Under the pieces are notes generated by a model. That model was not told the DNA's origin. It saw nothing but the letters and a program-made list of their open reading frames with translations, and ran no database searches. DNA of 33,844 bases from Bacteroidales bacterium (lineage in GTDB: Bacteria; Bacteroidota; Bacteroidia; Bacteroidales; Prolixibacteraceae): the NCBI GenBank assembly GCA_015654795.1, contig JAATGF010000166.1, positions 1 through 33,844 of the forward strand, written 5' to 3'. The position numbers and the translations under genes are program-made. Below are positions 8,188-16,624 of this stretch, one piece after another; within the stretch, counting starts at the first letter, position 1; each line of letters opens with the position of its first letter.

Positions 8188-8805
8188 ATGATTATTCGGT
8201 TATATGACGAGAACACCAATCTTAAGGATTTGTTGAAGGTGGTCGAAATACTTCGGGATGGAGGGGTAATTATTTACCCTACTGACACTATTTATGGTAT
8301 AGGATGTGATATCACCAAACCGAAAGCTGTTGAGCGGGTGGCGCGGATCAAAAATGTGAAGCCTGAAAAGGCCGATTTCTCTTTTATTTTTTATGATTTA
8401 AGTAATATTTCGGACTATTGTAAGCCTATCCCTAATGGGATTTTTAAACTGATGAAGAAAAATCTTCCGGGACCATTTACCTTTATTCTGAGTGCAAACA
8501 GTAATATTCCTAAACTTTTTCGAAGTACTAAAAAAAGTATCGGGATTCGTGTACCTCAAAATAATATCATCAGGGAGATTGTGAAGGAGCTTGGTAATCC
8601 GATTCTTTCGACTTCTGTTCGCGACGAAGACACAATTATCGAATACTCTACCGATCCGGAATTAATCCATGAGAAATTTGGCGATCTTGTTGATCTTGTT
8701 ATTGATGGTGGATTCGGTGGCAATATTCCTTCAACTATTGTTGATTGTGTTGGTAATGAGCCAATTGTTACAAGGTATGGTAAAGGGGAGCTGATTGATT
8801 ATTAG
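8188..8805 (+). CDS. L-threonylcarbamoyladenylate synthase (Sua5/YciO/YrdC family)
   Basis: An enzyme predicted to make threonylcarbamoyl-AMP from threonine, bicarbonate and ATP, the first step of the t6A37 tRNA modification. The YrdC fold is recognised from GGVIIYPTDTIYGIGCDI, the KxR-type site around RIKNVKPEKADFSFI, LPGPFTFIL, KKSIGIRVP and GNPILSTSVR. There are 205 residues from ATG 8188. The frame extends to another ATG at 8164, but homologous proteins begin near MIIRLYDEN, and a likely -7 element (ATATTTGC, ending near 8152) leaves only about 6 nt before 8164. Of the family branches, this resembles YciO/YrdC-type proteins without the Sua5 C-terminal domain, so t6A activity rather than a related YciO role is likely but not certain. 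Confidence 0.88.
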   Translation: MIIRLYDENTNLKDLLKVVEILRDGGVIIYPTDTIYGIGCDITKPKAVERVARIKNVKPEKADFSFIFYDLSNISDYCKPIPNGIFKLMKKNLPGPFTFILSANSNIPKLFRSTKKSIGIRVPQNNIIREIVKELGNPILSTSVRDEDTIIEYSTDPELIHEKFGDLVDLVIDGGFGGNIPSTIVDCVGNEPIVTRYGKGELIDY

Positions 8806-8846
8806 GCTGTCGCAATTTATTTTGTAGTTACAGCCTATATTTTTTG
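8803..8846 (+). terminator. Rho-independent terminator after the Sua5/YrdC gene
   Basis: Stem TAGGCTGT/ACAGCCTA with a 19-nt loop, followed by TATTTTTTG. The left arm begins with the stop codon of the gene itself. Confidence 0.65.
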
Positions 8847-9039
8847 ATATTTTGAGTAATCCGGTTCTATGTAAAATCAAACTTACTTCCCTTTAATTTA
8901 TTGTTTGAAGTGAATAGATTTATGTCTTGTAACGTCGGTCATTTTAAAGCATTCGATGCGTTCGGTTTTGATTCTCAGTAAACATCTCTTGTTAACCAAA
9001 TCTTAACCTTTTTGAAGATAAATTGTTGTAAAAATGATT

Positions 9040-9047
9040 TAAATTTG
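9040..9047 (+). promoter_or_regulatory. -7 box for fructose-bisphosphate aldolase
   Basis: TAAATTTG is an exact TAnnTTTG match 25 bp before the ATG at 9073, predicting a leader of about 20 nt. The rest of 8847-9039 shows nothing recognisable. Confidence 0.6.
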
Positions 9048-9072
9048 TGAGTCAAAATTTAATAATTGAATT

Positions 9073-10152
9073 ATGGATAAAATTTCAGATGTAGTAAAGC
9101 CTGGTGTAGTAACAGGGAACGACTTACAGTATATTTTTAAAGTGGCAAAAGCCAATGGATTTGCAATTCCAGCTGTCAATGTAGTTGGATCTTCAACTGT
9201 AAACGCCGTTCTGGAAGCAGCAAAAAATGCAAATTCACCCGTGATGATCCAGTTTTCTAATGGAGGAGCTGCATTTAATGCCGGTAAAGGATTAAAACTT
9301 GAAGGCCAGCAGGCCGCAGTCCTTGGTGCCATTGCAGGTGCAAAGCACATTCACACACTCGCTGAGGCTTATGGTGTACGGGTTATTCTTCACACTGACC
9401 ATGCAGCAAAAAAATTACTTCCCTGGATTGACGGACTTCTTGATGCCGGTGAAAAGAACTTTGCTGAAACTGGCAAGCCTCTTTTCAGCTCTCATATGCT
9501 CGATCTTTCGGAAGAACCTATCGAAGAAAACATTGCAATCAGCAAACGTTACCTCGAAAGGATGAGCAAAATTGGAATGACACTCGAAATCGAACTTGGA
9601 ATCACCGGTGGTGAAGAAGATGGCGTTGATAACAGCGGATTGGATAACAGTCTTCTTTATACTCAGCCTGCCCATGTTTTTTACGCATACCAGGAATTGA
9701 GCAAAGTTTCTCCTAACTTCACCATTGCAGCTTCCTTCGGAAACGTTCATGGTGTTTACAAACCAGGAAATGTGAAACTTATGCCTGTTATTCTGAAGAA
9801 TTCCCAGGATTACATTAAAGAAAAACTGGGTATTTCTGACCCACATCCTGTTAATTTCGTATTCCACGGAGGATCTGGTTCAACTCATGCTGAAATCAGG
9901 GAAGCAATCAGTTATGGTGTGATCAAAATGAACATCGATACTGATACACAATGGGCTTTCTGGGACGGTGTCCGTCAATTCGAAGCCGCCAATCATGGTT
10001 ATCTGCAGAGTCAGATCGGAAATCCTGAAGGCGCTGACAAACCCAATAAGAAATTCTATGACCCACGTGTTTGGTTACGTAAGGGTGAAGAAACACTTAT
10101 TGCCAGGGTAAAAGCTGCGTTCGAAGATTTGAATTCCATTAACAGTATTTAG
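9073..10152 (+). CDS. fbaA: Class II fructose-bisphosphate aldolase
   Basis: Zinc-dependent cleavage of fructose-1,6-bisphosphate to dihydroxyacetone phosphate and glyceraldehyde-3-phosphate in cytoplasmic glycolysis. The 359 residues equal E. coli FbaA. The opening DVVKPGVVTGNDLQYIFKVAK, QFSNGGAAFNAGKG, catalytic Asp109 and zinc His110 in LHTDHAAK, the Zn ligands in SFGNVHGVYKPGNV and FVFHGGSGS, and NIDTDTQWAFWDGVR are all intact. The number of the key histidine (110) even matches E. coli. The gene stands alone, with its own -7 box and a strong terminator. Confidence 0.97.
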   Translation: MDKISDVVKPGVVTGNDLQYIFKVAKANGFAIPAVNVVGSSTVNAVLEAAKNANSPVMIQFSNGGAAFNAGKGLKLEGQQAAVLGAIAGAKHIHTLAEAYGVRVILHTDHAAKKLLPWIDGLLDAGEKNFAETGKPLFSSHMLDLSEEPIEENIAISKRYLERMSKIGMTLEIELGITGGEEDGVDNSGLDNSLLYTQPAHVFYAYQELSKVSPNFTIAASFGNVHGVYKPGNVKLMPVILKNSQDYIKEKLGISDPHPVNFVFHGGSGSTHAEIREAISYGVIKMNIDTDTQWAFWDGVRQFEAANHGYLQSQIGNPEGADKPNKKFYDPRVWLRKGEETLIARVKAAFEDLNSINSI

Positions 10153-10174
10153 AACAACAATATAAATAATTGCT

Positions 10175-10206
10175 ACCGTCCCGGTTAATTCCGGGGCGGT
10201 TTTTTT
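10175..10206 (+). terminator. Rho-independent terminator of fbaA
   Basis: A 10-bp stem ACCGTCCCGG/CCGGGGCGGT (one G-U pair) with a 6-nt loop, followed by a run of T. Confidence 0.9.
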
Positions 10207-10273
10207 GTTATATGTACCTCTGGCTAATGAACTTGTTAAGATGATTACTCTTTCCTGATTTCAATTATTGAAT

Positions 10274-10281
10274 TACCTTTG
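10274..10281 (+). promoter_or_regulatory. -7 box for the OmpA-family gene
   Basis: TACCTTTG, an exact TAnnTTTG match. The TTG at 10298, where the frame opens, would be about 10 nt into the transcript; the ATG at 10325 would have a leader of about 38 nt and gives a proper signal peptide. Confidence 0.55.
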
Positions 10282-10324
10282 AAGAGTACTTTAAAGCTTG
10301 GTTGTGGGTGCTAAAACTTATATT

Positions 10325-12262
10325 ATGAGGCAATTAGTTTTTTCAATCTTTCTTTTTATCTCGGTTGTCGATTGTATTGCTCAGAACAATAATGCCTTAA
10401 GCAAAAAGGCCGAATCGCTTTATAATGAAGCTAAAACGAATGCTCAGGCAGGAGATAAAGTCAAAGCGATTGCCTTACTCAATCAGGTTTTAAAAACAGA
10501 CCCTCAGTATTATATGGCATATTTCGGTCTGGCAGATATTTACCACGAAACGAAGGAACATCAACTTGAGAAGGATGCACTTGTAAATGGCTTGCATATC
10601 AGTTCCGATCGGTTTCCATTAGGCTATAAGTTTCTGGCAGAGCTTTTATATGCTGATGCCTCTTATGCTGAAGCTTTAGAAAATATAGAGCATTACAATC
10701 GTTTGAAAAAGCCTTTGACGACTGAGGAAAACCGTCTTCTCGAATCATGCCGTTTTGCGGTGAAGGCGCTCGGATCGCCCGTCGCATTTCACCCTGAGAA
10801 TGCTGGTGCAGCGATCAATACAACGGAAGATGAATATTGGCCAAGCTTAAACGGCGAAGCAAATGCCCTCGTATTTACGCGATTGATCACAAAAGATATG
10901 GAAGGACGGAAGATCTCCTATCCGCAGGAGGACTTCTACATATCACGAAAGGATTCTGTCGGTTGGCAAAAGGCCCTGTCCCTGGGACCACCTGTTAATA
11001 CGGGCGAAAACGAGGGTGCACAATGCATTTCAGCGGATGGTCGCCTTCTCTTTTTTACAGGGTGCGGTCGCCCCGATGGATTGGGGAGTTGCGATATCTA
11101 TATGTCTGTTAGACAAAAGAATAAGTGGTCGGAGCCTGTAGATCTGGGTAACCCGGTCAATACCAATGCATGGGAATCACAACCTTCTGTTTCTGCTGAT
11201 GGACGGTTGCTCTATTTTACGAGTAATCGCAAGGGAGGAAAAGGGAAAATGGATATCTGGCGGGCGGAGGAAATAGGTGTTTCACCCGAAGGGTTTCCCG
11301 TTTACGGTAAGGTTATTAATATGGAAAGCGTGAATACACAGGGAAATGAGCTTTCTCCTTTTATCCATGCCGATGGCAAAACACTTTATTTCTCCTCCGA
11401 TTTCTGGCCCGGCATGGGGGATAAAGATCTTTTCTTTATCTCAATTGACAGTACCCAAACCACAATTCCGCAAAATCTGGGATATCCCGTAAATACTTCG
11501 GGTAACGAGGAGGGGCTTGTGGTTGAGGTTTCGGGCGATCGGGCATGGTATACTGCGAATAATACAGGTTTTGGAGGTCGTGATATATTCACTTTTCAGC
11601 TGCCCGAAGCATTAAAACCTCGGCCTGTTTCATGGGTGAAAGGAAAGATAGTCAATCGAAAAACTGGTCAGTTGATCTTTTCGGATATCGTCTTAAATGA
11701 TTTAGTTACTAATCGGTTGGCCCAGCATTTATATCCATTCGAGAATGAAGGCGAATTCCTTTTTTGTCTTCCTTCGGGGCACAATTACGGTTTGAATATT
11801 TCGAAGGAAGGCTACCTGTTTCATTCCGAGAATTTTAATCTGTTGGAGGCAAACAACAGGCATCAGCCATTGAACTTGACTATTGCGCTCGACCCTATCG
11901 AAACAGGCAAAACAACCATCCTGAAAAATATCTTCTTCGAGACAGATTCATTTAGTTTAAAGTCCGAATCAAGGGGGCAACTCAAGGATATTGTTGATTT
12001 CATGAAAGCGAATCCGGGATTGGTGATCGAGATTGGCGGACACACTGACAATCAGGGCTCCGATACCCACAACCTTGTCCTTTCCGGGAAGCGTGCAGAT
12101 GCTGTGGTGAAATCGTTAATTGGCATGGGCGTTCCCCCCGCAAGACTCAAAAGCAAGGGTTATGGATTCTCAATTCCCGTTGCAGATAATTCGACAGAAG
12201 AGGGCAGGGCACTAAATCGGAGAACCGAATTCAAGGTTATAGAAGACAGGTTAGCGAAGTAG
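10325..12262 (+). CDS. OmpA-family protein with TPR and PD40 (WD40-like) repeats
   Basis: A large exported protein that would anchor to peptidoglycan from the outer membrane or periplasm. From ATG 10325 (645 residues) it begins with a signal peptide (MRQLVFSIFLFISVVDCIAQ). TPR-like helices follow (about residues 20-130, KAIALLNQVLKTDPQYYMAYFGLADIY). A beta-propeller of PD40 blades comes next, with repeated words such as ISADGRLLFFTGCG, SVSADGRLLYFTSNRKGGKG and IHADGKTLYFSSDF, then a short carboxypeptidase-regulatory-like beta domain. The C-terminal OmpA domain (NIFFETDSFSL to NRRTEFKVI) includes GGHTDNQGSDTHNLVLSGKRA. The frame also extends to TTG 10298, judged wrong. This architecture is common in Bacteroidota, including proteins near type IX secretion loci, but no such locus is here. 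Confidence 0.9.
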   Translation: MRQLVFSIFLFISVVDCIAQNNNALSKKAESLYNEAKTNAQAGDKVKAIALLNQVLKTDPQYYMAYFGLADIYHETKEHQLEKDALVNGLHISSDRFPLGYKFLAELLYADASYAEALENIEHYNRLKKPLTTEENRLLESCRFAVKALGSPVAFHPENAGAAINTTEDEYWPSLNGEANALVFTRLITKDMEGRKISYPQEDFYISRKDSVGWQKALSLGPPVNTGENEGAQCISADGRLLFFTGCGRPDGLGSCDIYMSVRQKNKWSEPVDLGNPVNTNAWESQPSVSADGRLLYFTSNRKGGKGKMDIWRAEEIGVSPEGFPVYGKVINMESVNTQGNELSPFIHADGKTLYFSSDFWPGMGDKDLFFISIDSTQTTIPQNLGYPVNTSGNEEGLVVEVSGDRAWYTANNTGFGGRDIFTFQLPEALKPRPVSWVKGKIVNRKTGQLIFSDIVLNDLVTNRLAQHLYPFENEGEFLFCLPSGHNYGLNISKEGYLFHSENFNLLEANNRHQPLNLTIALDPIETGKTTILKNIFFETDSFSLKSESRGQLKDIVDFMKANPGLVIEIGGHTDNQGSDTHNLVLSGKRADAVVKSLIGMGVPPARLKSKGYGFSIPVADNSTEEGRALNRRTEFKVIEDRLAK

Positions 12263-12355
12263 GATAAGAATTTGGCGGATGAGTGACCTGAATTTAATTA
12301 CTTATATTGACTGTATGCGGTTGAGAGAAGCTTAATTCGCTATAACAAATAAGTA

Positions 12356-12697
12356 TCAGATCAAAGAGAGGAAATGTACAAGATCTTCATTCTTATTAAA
12401 CGAAGTGACAGCAATGTCATGATAAGAATTTGACTTGCAAGAGTGATTTTTTTGAACTGCACTGAATATCTCCATAATATTGGAATTTGCATTTTTAAAT
12501 TTAAACTGGATCTTGTTTAACGTTAAAAACTTTAAAAGCTCATCTGCAAACGCACGCGAAATAAAAAAGATATTGGTAAAATCAAATATATATGAAGAAT
12601 TTGTTTTGAGCTGCATATCCTTTTCAAAAAAACTAATTGCTTTTCGGGTAGCAATTATCGAAGGCAAAAAATTCTGTATGTAAATAGTACTGTCCAT
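12356..12697 (-). CDS. STAS-like (DUF4325-type) small protein
   Basis: 113 residues. The segment YIFDFTNIFFISRAFADELL (about residues 37-56) is the conserved core of the STAS-like DUF4325 domain, which resembles anti-sigma-factor antagonists. It has no signal peptide or membrane segment. Such proteins often sit next to a histidine-kinase-like ATPase or anti-sigma factor; here none is adjacent, so a partner must be elsewhere or the role differs. The start is ATG 12697. The gene is A/T-rich compared with its neighbours. Family assignment rests on one motif. Confidence 0.65.
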   Translation of the reverse strand: MDSTIYIQNFLPSIIATRKAISFFEKDMQLKTNSSYIFDFTNIFFISRAFADELLKFLTLNKIQFKFKNANSNIMEIFSAVQKNHSCKSNSYHDIAVTSFNKNEDLVHFLSLI

Positions 12698-12867
12698 CGG
12701 TTCAAAAATATGAAATTAATAACTTAGAAAGTACTTATTCTAAATAAACAGGATAGTCAAATTTTGCTGCTGTTAAATTGAAGAAGAACTTCCGGCAATT
12801 TATTAATCGACGAACCCATATTATCGTCCGGCGGCTGTTGTACTATAATTCGGCGCTCCATTTGTTT

Positions 12868-13593
12868 TTATTCTAAAACTATCTCGACCATATAATCGAA
12901 ATGAGCGCCCGCAATTTTGTCTTTAACTGTGAAACCACACAATTGGGCAATATCGGTAAAGCTTTCAGGATCGACAAATAGCCAGGGAAACGGCTTCCCC
13001 TTGATTGTTTTATAACTAAGCTGGTATTCCATTTCGCCATAATAGGCGTCCGAAGCTATATCAACCCACATTTCGCCGTTTTCATCGGTGAAAAGATAGA
13101 GCAAATCGGATGAATCAGCAAGAATCTTACCCCCGGGGTTGAGAAGTGCCTTGAGGTGAAGCAATAATATTTCGAGACCGGGCAACGTCTGTGCAACTCC
13201 GGCGCCGTTCATCAATAAAAGAATAGTGTCGTATTTCTGATCTTTCAATGCGTAAACATCCTTGAGAAGTACATTTTTGATACCTCTTTTCCGCATTGTA
13301 TCGCACGACAGGGGTGAAATGTCAATAGAATCTACATCAAATCCTTGGTTTTGAAGCCATAGGGAATGAACTCCGGCACCCGCCCCAACATCGAGTATTT
13401 TCCCTGAACATCGCTTTAGTGCCTCCTGCTCCTGGATGGGCATCTCTTCAAAAGTCCTGAAGAAATAGGATGGCGAAAGCAATTCATCTTCGGCGATGTC
13501 GGTTTTTACTACAATTGATTCACCCGCGATTCCATTCTGATAATCCCACACGGCTTGACCTATCGGATCGTGATGTTTCTTTATAACTGGCAT
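12868..13593 (-). CDS. Class I SAM-dependent methyltransferase
   Basis: A 241-residue protein with a Rossmann methyltransferase core: motif I ILDVGAGAGVHSLWLQNQG (about residues 67-85), the acidic end of beta2 in DVDSIDISP, motif around DTILLLMNGAGVAQTL and LLNPGGKILADSSDL. The N-terminal 60 residues (KKHHDPIGQAVWDYQNG, SYFFRTFEEMP) probably shape the substrate pocket. The substrate is not recognisable. The gene lies 23 bp downstream of the Nramp transporter on the same strand, so the two are likely co-transcribed. Confidence 0.85.
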   Translation of the reverse strand: MPVIKKHHDPIGQAVWDYQNGIAGESIVVKTDIAEDELLSPSYFFRTFEEMPIQEQEALKRCSGKILDVGAGAGVHSLWLQNQGFDVDSIDISPLSCDTMRKRGIKNVLLKDVYALKDQKYDTILLLMNGAGVAQTLPGLEILLLHLKALLNPGGKILADSSDLLYLFTDENGEMWVDIASDAYYGEMEYQLSYKTIKGKPFPWLFVDPESFTDIAQLCGFTVKDKIAGAHFDYMVEIVLE

Positions 13594-13616
13594 TTCTGTA
13601 TTGTCGGTTTATTTAA

Positions 13617-14894
13617 TTAATTCGTAAAGAAGCTGATGAATAGTGCAATATTTAAAGCTGTTACAATTCCGCCAATCAGATAGAGCAATGTTTTGTCTAA
13701 TTTAGTGTTTTTATATTTACCCATCACCTTTTCTGAAGAGGTAAGCCATACCTGTACAAAGATAGTAATTGGAAGCTGAATGCTCAATATCATTTGAGAG
13801 TAGATCAGTCCGCTGAATGGATTTGAGATAACAAAGATGATCAACAATGCAACTACAAATGAGATGGTGATTCCGAGCCTCGAGTGATTATCTTTAATAT
13901 CATAAGGTTCGCTAAAGATACCTGAGAAGATCGATCCGGCTGCCATTCCCGAGGTGATCGTCGATGCAATACCGGAAAAAAGCAAAGCCACAGCAAAAAC
14001 TACTCCGGCATGAATGCCTAATAAAGGATCGAGCAGACTCTTGGCTTGTTGCAGTTCCGTTACCATTGTGCCTGCTTTATAAAATGTGGCGGCAGCAAGT
14101 AAGATCATCGCGCTATTAATCGCCCAGCCAATTAGCATCGATATAATGGTGTCGAGGAACTCGTAATTAAGTCTTTTCTTAATTGTTTTTTCATCCTGAA
14201 GGTTCCACTGCCGGCTTTGAATAATCTCGGAGTGGAGGAAAAGGTTGTGAGGCATTACCACCGCTCCTAATACGCTCATTATTATTACCATTGATCCCTT
14301 TGGGAAACTTGGGGTTACCCACGATTGGATGGCGGTGTTCCAATCGATCTCAACAAGCGAAAGCTCATATAAAAAAGAAAGTCCTATAACCGAAACAAAG
14401 GCGATGATCCATTTTTCAATCATCTGATAACCATTGGTAAATAGCATGATGAGAACGAAAATCACTACAAGAATAGCGCCTGCCCGTATCGGAATATCAA
14501 ACAACATTTGTAATGCGATGGCGCCACCCAGAATCTCGGCCAAAGAAGTTGAGATTGACGCGAGGACTGCTGTAACCAGTACTGAGATAGAATAGCCCGG
14601 TTTCATATATTTGGTGGTTGCTTCCGAAAGACAGAGTCCGGTAGCAATTCCCAGATGCGCTACATTGTGCTGTAACAAGATCAGCATGATCGTCGATAAG
14701 GTGACCATCCAGAGAAGTGTGTAGCCAAATTGGGCACCGGCCCCTAAATTTGATGCCCAGTTTCCCGGATCGATAAAACCAACTGTAACAAGCAAACCAG
14801 GTCCGAGAAACTTGAGAATTTCAAGCCCTCCGAACTTAGGCCGGTAGTCCTTCCGGTCAATATTGTTGAAGAAGTGTGATAATCGTTTGAACAT
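13617..14894 (-). CDS. Nramp family divalent metal (Mn2+/Fe2+) transporter
   Basis: A 425-residue inner-membrane, proton-coupled metal importer of the MntH/Nramp family. Eleven hydrophobic segments are visible. The two metal-binding unwound helices are intact: DPGN in TM1 (GFIDPGNWASN) and AVVMPHNLFLHS in TM6, supplying the Asp, Asn, Met and His typical of transition-metal rather than magnesium or aluminium transport. The -7 box TAACTTTG ends only 4 nt before the ATG, so the transcript probably starts at or next to the start codon. A methyltransferase follows at 23 bp, and mnmA is divergent with a 105-bp spacer. Mn versus Fe preference cannot be read from the sequence. Confidence 0.93.
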   Translation of the reverse strand: MFKRLSHFFNNIDRKDYRPKFGGLEILKFLGPGLLVTVGFIDPGNWASNLGAGAQFGYTLLWMVTLSTIMLILLQHNVAHLGIATGLCLSEATTKYMKPGYSISVLVTAVLASISTSLAEILGGAIALQMLFDIPIRAGAILVVIFVLIMLFTNGYQMIEKWIIAFVSVIGLSFLYELSLVEIDWNTAIQSWVTPSFPKGSMVIIMSVLGAVVMPHNLFLHSEIIQSRQWNLQDEKTIKKRLNYEFLDTIISMLIGWAINSAMILLAAATFYKAGTMVTELQQAKSLLDPLLGIHAGVVFAVALLFSGIASTITSGMAAGSIFSGIFSEPYDIKDNHSRLGITISFVVALLIIFVISNPFSGLIYSQMILSIQLPITIFVQVWLTSSEKVMGKYKNTKLDKTLLYLIGGIVTALNIALFISFFTN

Positions 14895-14898
14895 AGTA

Positions 14899-14906
14899 CA
14901 AAGTTA
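14899..14906 (-). promoter_or_regulatory. -7 box of the Nramp gene, adjacent to its start codon
   Basis: Minus-strand TAACTTTG is an exact TAnnTTTG match followed by TACT and then ATG. The predicted start site coincides with the ATG, which implies a leaderless mRNA. Confidence 0.55.
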
Positions 14907-14984
14907 ATGTTTTTGAATTTTCGATATTACTAAACAAACAGATTACTTTTCATTTTGTTAATGGCCAATGTCATTCAAAAGCGG

Positions 14985-14992
14985 TAAATTTG
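14985..14992 (+). promoter_or_regulatory. -7 box of mnmA, adjacent to its start codon
   Basis: TAAATTTG, an exact match, ends 7 nt before the ATG at 15000. The predicted start site is within one to three nucleotides of the ATG. Confidence 0.55.
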
Positions 14993-14999
14993 CAGCCGG

Positions 15000-16184
15000 A
15001 TGAAAAAAGAGAAAGTTGTAATTGGCCTTTCGGGCGGCGTCGACTCAAGTGTTGCTGCCTATCTTCTTAAGGAAGAGGGATATGATGTGATCGGGGTGTT
15101 TATGATTAACTGGAAGGAAAGTACCGGGACACTCACCGCGGGTTGCTCATGGGAAGATGACGTAACATTTGCCGAAATGATCGCTAAGAAGCTGGATATT
15201 CCGTTCCATGTGGTCGATCTCTCCGATTTCTACCGCAAACGTGTGGTCGATTATATGTTTGCGGAGTACGAAAAGGGGAGAACTCCTAATCCTGATGTAC
15301 TATGTAACCGTGAGATTAAGTTCGATCTCTTTATGGAGAAAGCAATGGAACTGGGGGCTAAATATGTGGCTACCGGCCATTATTGCAGACGGGAAATAGT
15401 TGAGATTGATGGAGCCAGCTATTATCGTTTACTGGCGGGCACCGATCCGAATAAAGATCAAAGCTATTTTTTGTGTCAGCTTAATCAGCAGCAGCTTTCG
15501 AAATCGCTGTTCCCCGTCGGTCATTTACTCAAACCTGAAGTGCGTGAGATTGCCCGTCAGCAGGGATTGATTACTGCCGAAAGGAAGGATTCACAGGGGA
15601 TCTGTTTTGTGGGAAAGGTCGATTTGCCCGTATTTCTTCAGCAGCAGCTTGCCGCGAAAAAGGGTAATGTGATTGAGATTCCTGCGTCTTTCATGTCAAA
15701 AAAAAAAGTGTTTCCGAAAGAACCTGAGTTTTTCAGTAAGCTATGTTCCCCTTTCCCCTTTAAACCATGGAATGGAAAGGTGATTGGTGAACACAATGGA
15801 GCACATTTTTATACAATAGGTCAACGAAAGGGATTAAATATTGGCGGATTCGAAAAACCGCTTTTTGTATTGGCAACCGATGTTGTCCGCAATATTATCT
15901 ATGTAGGCGAAGGAAAGGAGCATCCAGGTCTTTATCGGCTAGGACTTTTTATTCCGAAAGAAGATATGCATTGGATACGACCCGATTTAACAATGAATGA
16001 AGGGGAGGAACGCGATTTCCTCTTCAGGATACGTTATCGCCAACCACTTGAAAAAGGGCGGATTTACATACACAGTGAAGGGGCCTATGTATTATTTGAT
16101 GAAGAACAGCGTGGAATAACGTCCGGGCAGTTTGCTGCGTGGTATCTCGAAGACGAGCTGATTGGTTCTGGTGTAATTGCCTGA
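15000..16184 (+). CDS. mnmA: tRNA-specific 2-thiouridylase MnmA
   Basis: An ATP-dependent thiolase that inserts sulfur at C2 of wobble U34 in tRNA Lys, Glu and Gln. The 394 residues are a little longer than E. coli MnmA. Visible motifs are the PP-loop GLSGGVDSSVAA (residues 9-20), NPDVLCNREIKFD with the first catalytic Cys, ATGHYCRR, DPNKDQSYFLCQL, the second catalytic Cys in SQGICFVGKVDLPVFL, and HFYTIGQRKGLNIGG in the central domain. The extra length is an insertion after AAKKGNVIEIPASF, which contains a run of ten A (15698-15707). The PP-loop lies so close to the N-terminus that no later start is possible, which bears on the leaderless-promoter reading. Confidence 0.96.
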   Translation: MKKEKVVIGLSGGVDSSVAAYLLKEEGYDVIGVFMINWKESTGTLTAGCSWEDDVTFAEMIAKKLDIPFHVVDLSDFYRKRVVDYMFAEYEKGRTPNPDVLCNREIKFDLFMEKAMELGAKYVATGHYCRREIVEIDGASYYRLLAGTDPNKDQSYFLCQLNQQQLSKSLFPVGHLLKPEVREIARQQGLITAERKDSQGICFVGKVDLPVFLQQQLAAKKGNVIEIPASFMSKKKVFPKEPEFFSKLCSPFPFKPWNGKVIGEHNGAHFYTIGQRKGLNIGGFEKPLFVLATDVVRNIIYVGEGKEHPGLYRLGLFIPKEDMHWIRPDLTMNEGEERDFLFRIRYRQPLEKGRIYIHSEGAYVLFDEEQRGITSGQFAAWYLEDELIGSGVIA

Positions 16185-16223
16185 ATGAACCTAAATTTCA
16201 ATGGAATAATTCTATCACTAATT

Positions 16224-16312
16224 AGGGTCTGCTGAAAAACTAATACTCGACATTATAAAACTGTGAATATATTTCTGTATATCAAATATATATTAGATTT
16301 TTAGCGAACCCT
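16224..16312. mobile_element. Possible 89-bp MITE with IS-like ends
   Basis: The left end AGGGTCTGCTGAAAAACT (16224-16241) and the reverse complement of the right end, AGGGTTCGCTAAAAATCT (16295-16312), agree at 14 of 18 positions. The interior is A/T-rich and non-coding. Ends of the type GGGTCTGCTGAAAA are common in several insertion-sequence families. No clear target-site duplication was found, and no second copy occurs in the window, so this is tentative. Confidence 0.4.
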
Positions 16313-16313
16313 G

Positions 16314-16580
16314 AATAAATGTCGTCTTTTGCCAATTTATGATTTGTGGACACTCAAAGCACAGTGCACTTTTAATGCACGTTTATCATTATTGAAATAA
16401 ATAGTCAGGATGGGTTTGCTCCATATTTCCCTCGTACCTGCTCTATATCCGCTCTATGTTTGCTCTATACCTGCTCTATGTTTGGTTCTTATTTGGTCCA
16501 TATCGAGTCTGGACCTTTTAATGACGGCGAAGCCAATGACCTTTTCAATGACTTTTTAATGATACCCCATCGCCTTATCG
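16314..16580 (+). repeat. Mosaic intergenic repeat, copy B
   Basis: The gap 16185-16682 has no gene. Copy B begins with the 38-bp block 16314-16351 shared with copy A. Eight 11-bp units follow at 16418-16505 (GCTCCATATTT, CCCTCGTACCT, GCTCTATATCC, GCTCTATGTTT, GCTCTATACCT, GCTCTATGTTT, GGTTCTTATTT, GGTCCATATCG). Next come the GACGGCGAAGCCAATGACC block at 16516-16552 and CCCCATCGCCTTATCGCCC words near 16564-16582. It abuts the possible MITE. Confidence 0.8.
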
Positions 16581-16624
16581 CCCTTGCGTCCCATCATTCA
16601 ACGATGCATTACAAAATACAAACA

